Origin: Climacium dendroides | Lineage: Eukaryota > Streptophyta > Bryopsida > Hypnales > Climaciaceae | Length of the DNA stretch: 64,000 nt | NCBI GenBank assembly: GCA_950106755.1 | Contig: OX467091.1 | Span: 5,535,538 to 5,599,537, forward strand | Direction of reading: 5' to 3' | In this document: in pieces, positions 58,271-64,000 of the stretch | Layout: every line of letters begins with the position of its first letter | Position numbering within the stretch: position 1 is the first letter of the stretch | The notes under the pieces: generated by a model | Seen by the model: only the letters and a program-made list of their open reading frames with translations | What the model was told of the DNA's origin: nothing | Databases searched by the model: none | Program-made: the position numbers and the translations under genes

Positions 58271-59640
58271 ACTTGCAGCCATAATATTCAGTCCCTTTAG
58301 GGAGGCCATCAGGAAAGTGCCCCCCCCCACTTCATTTGTAGTGATGCAGTGTTGCAACAAGAGCTGTACTGTATAGTATTTATGCAATGCTGCAAAGAAT
58401 ACTGCAGTAATACAAAGACAATCGTTATTTTAAAGAAAAAAACTCATATTGTATTTGTATTTTATTTGTATTTTATTATTATATTTTATAGTTTTTTTAA
58501 TCTAATTGTATATCAATTGCAATATGTACCTTAACAATCCTTTTACTAATATTTTTGCAATATTGATTACAATGTTGAAATGTATCTGTTTCTGTAATTT
58601 TCCAAATAAAAACACCCACTTTGTCAAGATTTTTGACTTTGTTTTCACTAAAAGCACTCCAATTTTGTCATTTCTAGTACAATGAAGTACAAAAAGATTA
58701 AGGAAATCCATTTTTGGATACATGTAATCATAAGATCTTATAGTAAGTTGGTTTGAAAAGGTGTGGAAAAAATGTAAAATCTTTCACCATGTATAGTAAG
58801 GTTTGATTTGAAAAATATCCATTTTTTGGCCCTTCAAAAAACTGGGTAGCTCACATAATCACATATATATGAAAAAATGGGTAATATGATGATTACTCCT
58901 TGGATTCATCCTTCAAGGCAAGTTGCCTCTATACTGTCTTGAAACATTTAAAATCATTTGGAAATGTACAACATGTAGGGAGAAAATAGTAAGTAGATAG
59001 AAGTACATAATGATTCCAAATTCAAATTTATCTATATAATTCTAAAATGCCAATCCCAATGGTTGTCATGTGGTAATAAATAATCTACACCCAATGTTTT
59101 TATTTTTTTTCAAAAGTATTGAAAACTGAGTCAAATAAAGGACTTCTAAGTGTATTTTAGAGTGGAGATTCCATAAGTAAACTCAAACTTTAAATCCTTA
59201 TAACTTTCATCTCATTAATCAAAATGGAATCATTTATAGCTTTCTATGTATATAAAAATCTATAAAATCAATTTCAATTTTTTTTAAAGTTACTTTTAGA
59301 GCATAATTGTAAGCTGCCTTGGCGCCCTTTGAGGAGTAAAAATGACATACTATACAATATTTTTTTGACAATGTAGTAAAAAGTTAAGAAATTGTTTAGC
59401 CTTAAAGCCTCTCATTGGGATAATCTTGTGTAAAAAGTCGAAAGAAAAAAATTTAAAAATTCATTTGTAATGGGCTGCCCAAAATTGCTACATTGCCAAA
59501 AAAAACATTGTTTATTGCTCTAGGCATTAAACCGTAAATGCCTAAGGGGAAACAAGTCTAACAACAAAAGATTGAAGTGCTATAGAATGTTACTTTTGTA
59601 ACTTTGGTAAAGTTTGGTTTAGGGTTTAGAGAGAATAAGA
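58271..59640. other. Gene-free AT-rich stretch
   Basis: No gene is supported; the frames present are short and lysine/asparagine/phenylalanine-rich from AT bias. A run of nine C is at 58320. Confidence 0.45.
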
Positions 59641-59739
59641 AGCATCATGTTTAACACCGAATTAGACATTTTTGCACTTGGGGGGTGCAAAATTGCACTT
59701 GGCTTGATCACCATCCAAAATAGTCAATTTCAAAATATT

Positions 59740-59758
59740 GGGGGGGGGGGGGGGGGGG
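59740..59758 (+). repeat. Poly-G run of 19
   Basis: An uninterrupted run of 19 G. It is likely to be length-variable and error-prone in sequencing, and could form a G-quadruplex. Confidence 0.9.
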
Positions 59759-59969
59759 ATTTTAGAAAATATTATTACTCTTTGAGAAAAAAAATTCCTA
59801 GTGGAAAATTGTCAAAAAACTCCATACTTAATATAAATACTTCATGAAAACCTTACATATTTCTCAACGTGCAGTACTTCTTGAGTACTTCTCTTTGCAC
59901 TTCACATTCAGTACTTCTGAATACCTATAATTACAGTGTTTGAAATGCATTGAACACTACAATGTCACT

Positions 59970-62900
59970 CTAATACATATCCAAATCATTCTGCAAACAT
60001 TCATCATCCAAGTTCTCCATTTGCATCGCTATATACTCTAAAAGATGAGGTTTTGCTTCCTGAGGAATTATTATGTGTCCCTCAGTTTGCACACCATACA
60101 CTGTTACATTTGAACCTACTATATGACCACTTCTTCCTCTACGAGGGACATGTTCCCATGAATATATTGTGGCTTCCTTGTCAATCCAAGAAAACCTCTC
60201 TCCAGATGGTTCCCAAGTACCTTCCATGCAATTCGTGTACCTCACTCTATTACTGCCTGCCTCTTCTTGTACTCCTCGTTTCATAGCTGGCCAGTACCAC
60301 AATACCTTCATCTTCGAGGAACGCCTTCCTTGACCAAATTCTAGAACCTTTCCAATATAAAAAGGAACTCCTCCTCTGACTTCTTGCAACTCCACAGTAA
60401 GAGCCACAAATTGACCAATGACAACGTCATTCTCTGGATTGAATGCAGGAAAAAGATCTTCGCTTACACCTTGAACTTGTGCAGGTGCAGTTTCATTCCG
60501 TACACCTCTATTCCTCCCACCTGTCACTCTTCGTGATCCTTCTTGTGCAGGCCTTTCCCTACGGGGTCCAAAGTACCCCCTCCTCTCTGGATTGGGCATG
60601 GTTGCCATAATCAAGTCAACGTTTGCACTTTCCGTTGTACCTCTTCCTGCATCAATTGGTCCACTTGAATTTGTACCTTCTTCTCCAAGATTTGGCGAAC
60701 GATCCCCATCCCCATTTTGGTTTATGACCTCACTTGGCTAGAATGGTAATTCACGATATGTTCCTCTATTCCAATGCGGGAAGTCCTCCAAATAATCTTT
60801 GAATTCTGTTATCTTTTGTGCGACTTCCACATTTCTCATACGATTTATGCCTCTTAATGCCAACTTCTCTTTGTAAGTTATGAATTCGTCAAGCGCCTTC
60901 AATTCCCTGTTGTCTGCTGGAAACACTTCAGCAAGGTCTGGTTTTTCTGCTACGCTCGGTAGAGAATTCAAACACAAGTGACCTCTCTCCGGGCCCCATT
61001 CATCTGAGCAAAAATGTTTGTGTTGCACACGGACCAAACCATTTTCCACATAGAACCTCATGTGGTGCGGAAATGTTATACCAGTCAATGAGTCCCCCCC
61101 ACGTAGCAAATGAGGTGTAATGAAGGCCTTCCAATCACGAACATGCTCAAGTTGTCGAGCTTTCACAAAAGCTTCCGTGTATGATGTCCCTTTCTCCACA
61201 AGTTCCAACATCTCGTCCAGTGTATCTATGTCTTTCCTCTTCAGTACATTGGAAATGACACTGAACTTCTGATCAATGTCTTCATGTGTGTGTCCCACTA
61301 TTAGAAAACAAAGATGCACTTCTTTGAAAAACCCAAGCCCAACCAATGCAGCACACATTGCAAACATGTACACATTCTTGTTCTCCCTCGTTGTGTTATC
61401 GGCTTGAATCCTCAATGTTGGTGGCAGTGATCCCTTTCTTTGCTTCACATCGCATATAACGTTCATCAGAGATGTTATAACTTGATTGCTATCATGTTTG
61501 TGGTGAGCATCTACCCACACGTCTGCGTACAAGTCAATCCCGTGCACAAGTACTCCACAGAGATGAGTCTTCACAAATCGAGATTCAATGTTCTTCACAG
61601 TCTGTCTCATCTTCGGTATCATGGTGGTATTCTGATCCATACCATCCACAATTAAACACATGAAAATGTCTGGAGTTATCATGGCTGATCTCTTGAACAA
61701 CCAATAATCTCGTCTCTCCTCCATTTGGTATCGGATGTGTATCACATACAACTCTTTGATCTTCACTTTCGCTGTTGCATTGGTTGTTGATTCCATTCCA
61801 CACTTGTACTCCCAACAATGATAGCACTTTGAAAACCGAGAAAATGGTGGGATCTGCACATGCGGAAATTCCTTTCGCCATAGTCGACGGAAGGAGCTAA
61901 TTGATAATTCCAAACCATCCACCAATTTCTTCACTTCTTCATTCACATACTGAAATACATCCAGTTTTGTGGTATTCATAGGCAAAAGAATCAACGGCAA
62001 TACTACACCGTCCATTTTCCTTCGAACTGATCGATGAGGTTGTTGACATCCAGCCTCTTTTACAAAAACATCAAGACTCTCTCTTGCTGCAGAGAACTTC
62101 GCACTTTCATTTCCTTGGCACGTGTTTCCATGTACTGCTGCCACTTTCCCATACACTGTATGTGCTGTCTTCAATTGCTTCAATCGCCTTTGTGAGTACC
62201 CCAATGCCACAACGTAACATGCATTACAGACGACTACTCCATCTAACTTAGTGACATATTTGTCTCTAGAAGGCCCCTGTGTTTGAGTGAAAAAGGCATT
62301 GAACATTTGCATTATCCATGTAGCCCTTTCTTCATATTTTTGACCCCAAGCCATATATCGTTGATCTAAAATAGATTTCGGATCCACATGCACCAAACAG
62401 TTTCGCTTACAACCTCCTTTCTCCTTCGCACACATTACACTTTCAAGTGTCACTTTCTGACTAGCTGATTCTCCCCTTTCTCTTGGATTCCTCACCCTTG
62501 CCCTCCTGTTTGTCATGGAATACTTCCTCCTCGGTGTATTCGTGGGTAGTCCTTCCGTTGTTGTAAAACTGGCAGTGCTGCCTTGAAAGCCTTGTATTAT
62601 AGGTGAACTTCTTGCATGTGTACTAGTTTCACCAAAAGTTGGTGGTGTACGTCGAAAATTGCTGAGGTCATCATCTTCGTCACAAAAATCAAACTCCGCT
62701 GTAGACACAGGTTGGAATGAAAAATTTTGCCCTTCCCTTGAAGTACTACTTGTCGTTCTCAATTCAGATGGAAGTGGCGATTTCACTAAACCACGACGCC
62801 ATCGTATGATTTTTCCTACACAATCACCTAAAAACTTCCCGACCACCTCACCAACCCACTTCTTGACGTCCACTGCTTCTGTAACTTTCACAGCCAATTC

Positions 62901-63176
62901 AAAAGGTCGTAATTTCACTTGGTGAAGTTCGAGTCTGCATGTAATACTATTATCCACAACACCAACATCCACGACGCATTCGTCGTCACCGAGGAGTTTC
63001 ACCGTGCCATGAACAGACTCTGGTACTATACGTGGACATGGAGGACCTTCTTCATGAAAAAGTCTTCCTCGTACTATCCGGGCCAATCTTTCCCCTACGC
63101 TTCTTTGTTCCGTTGAGATTGTTGTTCTGCCTTCAGTATTCAAAATCACTGGACTCCCAAATGCTGCTGATGACAT
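59970..63176 (-). pseudogene. DUF7869-type transposase-like gene with one in-frame TAG
   Basis: An 812-codon frame (63176-60741) is followed by TAG (60740-60738) and then by 255 more open codons in the same frame, ending at 59970; ignoring the TAG the gene is 1069 codons. The N-terminal part (about 50-100) looks like a small beta-barrel (GTVKLLGDDECVVDVG). Cys clusters follow: CAKEKGGCKRNC, CNAC and CYHCWEYKC. An RNase H-like core is suggested by VDGMD (Asp511), QADNTTRENKN (Asp593) and GHTHEDIDQ (Glu632/Asp633/Asp635), a DD38E-like pattern typical of DUF7869 proteins. The extension has a reader-like stretch (FYIGKVLEFG, KVLWYWP, TWEPSGERFSWID). No introns are needed. Whether the TAG is read through or inactivating is unknown. 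Membership in DUF7869 is from motif memory. Confidence 0.75.
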
Positions 63177-64000
63177 TTTTGTACGTTTGTACTACACTGT
63201 AATTGCTTCTGTTCCACTACATTCTCGAGTACCTTTGTCTACGCAATCCATTGACGTCACTTTTTCCCTACAACCATACACAATGAAGAAGTTAAGCACT
63301 GTCACTACATCTTTCATGAAACTGAAACGATCGTTGTAACATTACAAATAAAAGTTCCCTCACAATGCATAGTACTTACAGAACTAGAGAAATATTTCAT
63401 CAATATTCATTTACAACAGTATGATTTAATCTTTTATTTCCATACACTAGTTTATAAAAATCAAAGAATTCTGCACTTTTACTTCAAAAAGAACAAATGA
63501 CTTTCACATTTTCACTTTCAACCAAACACTACTTATTTTCACAAAAAGCCTTCAGCAAGAAGTGCATCAAAAACTTCATCTCATCATGTTTTACAATATG
63601 ACAAAAAACTTCTTCGTTTTTCAAAACGAATTCTACAGAAATTCATTCAATGACAAAATCCTGATACTTTAGAATCCATGAACTTCCAACAAATGAGTTT
63701 GAACATCCCAAAACAAAAATCTCCTACACTTTTACACAAAGACTTTCACAATGCGACCCATTTGTTCAATGAAAGCCTCAATAATAACTTACATCTCAAC
63801 ATCTCTAACAAAATGAAGGAAATCAAGCACACAACTGTTCATGACACTCTGAACAGGCAAGAAAGCATGGTCACTTCTTTTCCAAATTTCATTGTGCAAA
63901 CTTTTCGTAGCCAAGACATAAGATAGTGCATTGTTATAGTACTGTTCTTTTCTGTGTGAACTCGGTGATTAGGTCTTCAATATAAATGAAGTCTTCTTCA
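63177..64000. other. Upstream region of the DUF7869-type gene
   Basis: Probably promoter and 5' flank of the minus-strand gene. Frequent ACTTC/AAACTTC words occur here and also downstream at 59840-59930 (AGTACTTC three times). They may be subterminal repeats of the element, but no terminal inverted repeat was identified and the window ends at 64000. The plus frame 63678-63926 has no motif. Confidence 0.4.

Noticed and set aside
1..64000. tRNA, rRNA or organellar insertions
   Set aside because: No recognisable rRNA, tRNA promoter boxes or chloroplast/mitochondrial genes were seen by eye; a tRNAscan or organelle search would be decisive.

Overview
The window looks like nuclear DNA of a land plant, probably a seedless one (bryophyte, lycophyte or fern). 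It is AT-rich and gene-poor, contains spliceosomal introns with GT..AG borders, and is packed with decayed transposons and diverged repeats. The two clearly functional genes are both plant-type: DPB2, subunit B of DNA polymerase epsilon (6065-8124, +), and an LRR-Roc-COR GTPase resembling TORNADO1 (40376-34589, -). The lineage assignment is inference.

Layout. 0-6 kb: AT-rich spacer, repeat fragments, and a broken ORF holding a 150-bp fold-back MITE. 5.8-9 kb: DPB2 with E2F-like sites upstream; its 3' flank reappears as diverged copies at 31, 54-55, 57 and 58 kb. 10.6-14.8 kb: truncated pseudogene copy of the ROCO locus. 15.6-16.6 kb: 127-bp tandem repeat. 16.8-17.7 kb: unrecognised exon-like sequence. 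18.5-22.2 kb: multi-stop transposase relic. 23-32 kb: shared repeats, a TTG-rich low-complexity block, an LTR-like piece, a palindromic ATGACT/AGTCAT array, a large inverted repeat, and a MITE inside a MITE. 32.1-40.4 kb: intact ROCO gene and flanks. 41-44.3 kb: tandemly duplicated GC-richer module upstream of it. 44.5-58.3 kb: mosaic of repeats including a complete 3982-bp pogo-like transposon with a CACTA-type element nested in its transposase. 60-63.2 kb: long DUF7869-type transposase-like gene with one in-frame TAG before a 255-codon extension.

The genes do not form a pathway. The main interest is genome dynamics: several insertions can be dated relatively because empty sites survive in paralogous copies within the window, and direct CGA-to-TGA changes in the ROCO pseudogene, together with the many stops of the 18.5-22.2 kb relic, suggest decay by deamination of methylated cytosine. 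The best candidate for a poorly described system is the 60-63 kb DUF7869 element.
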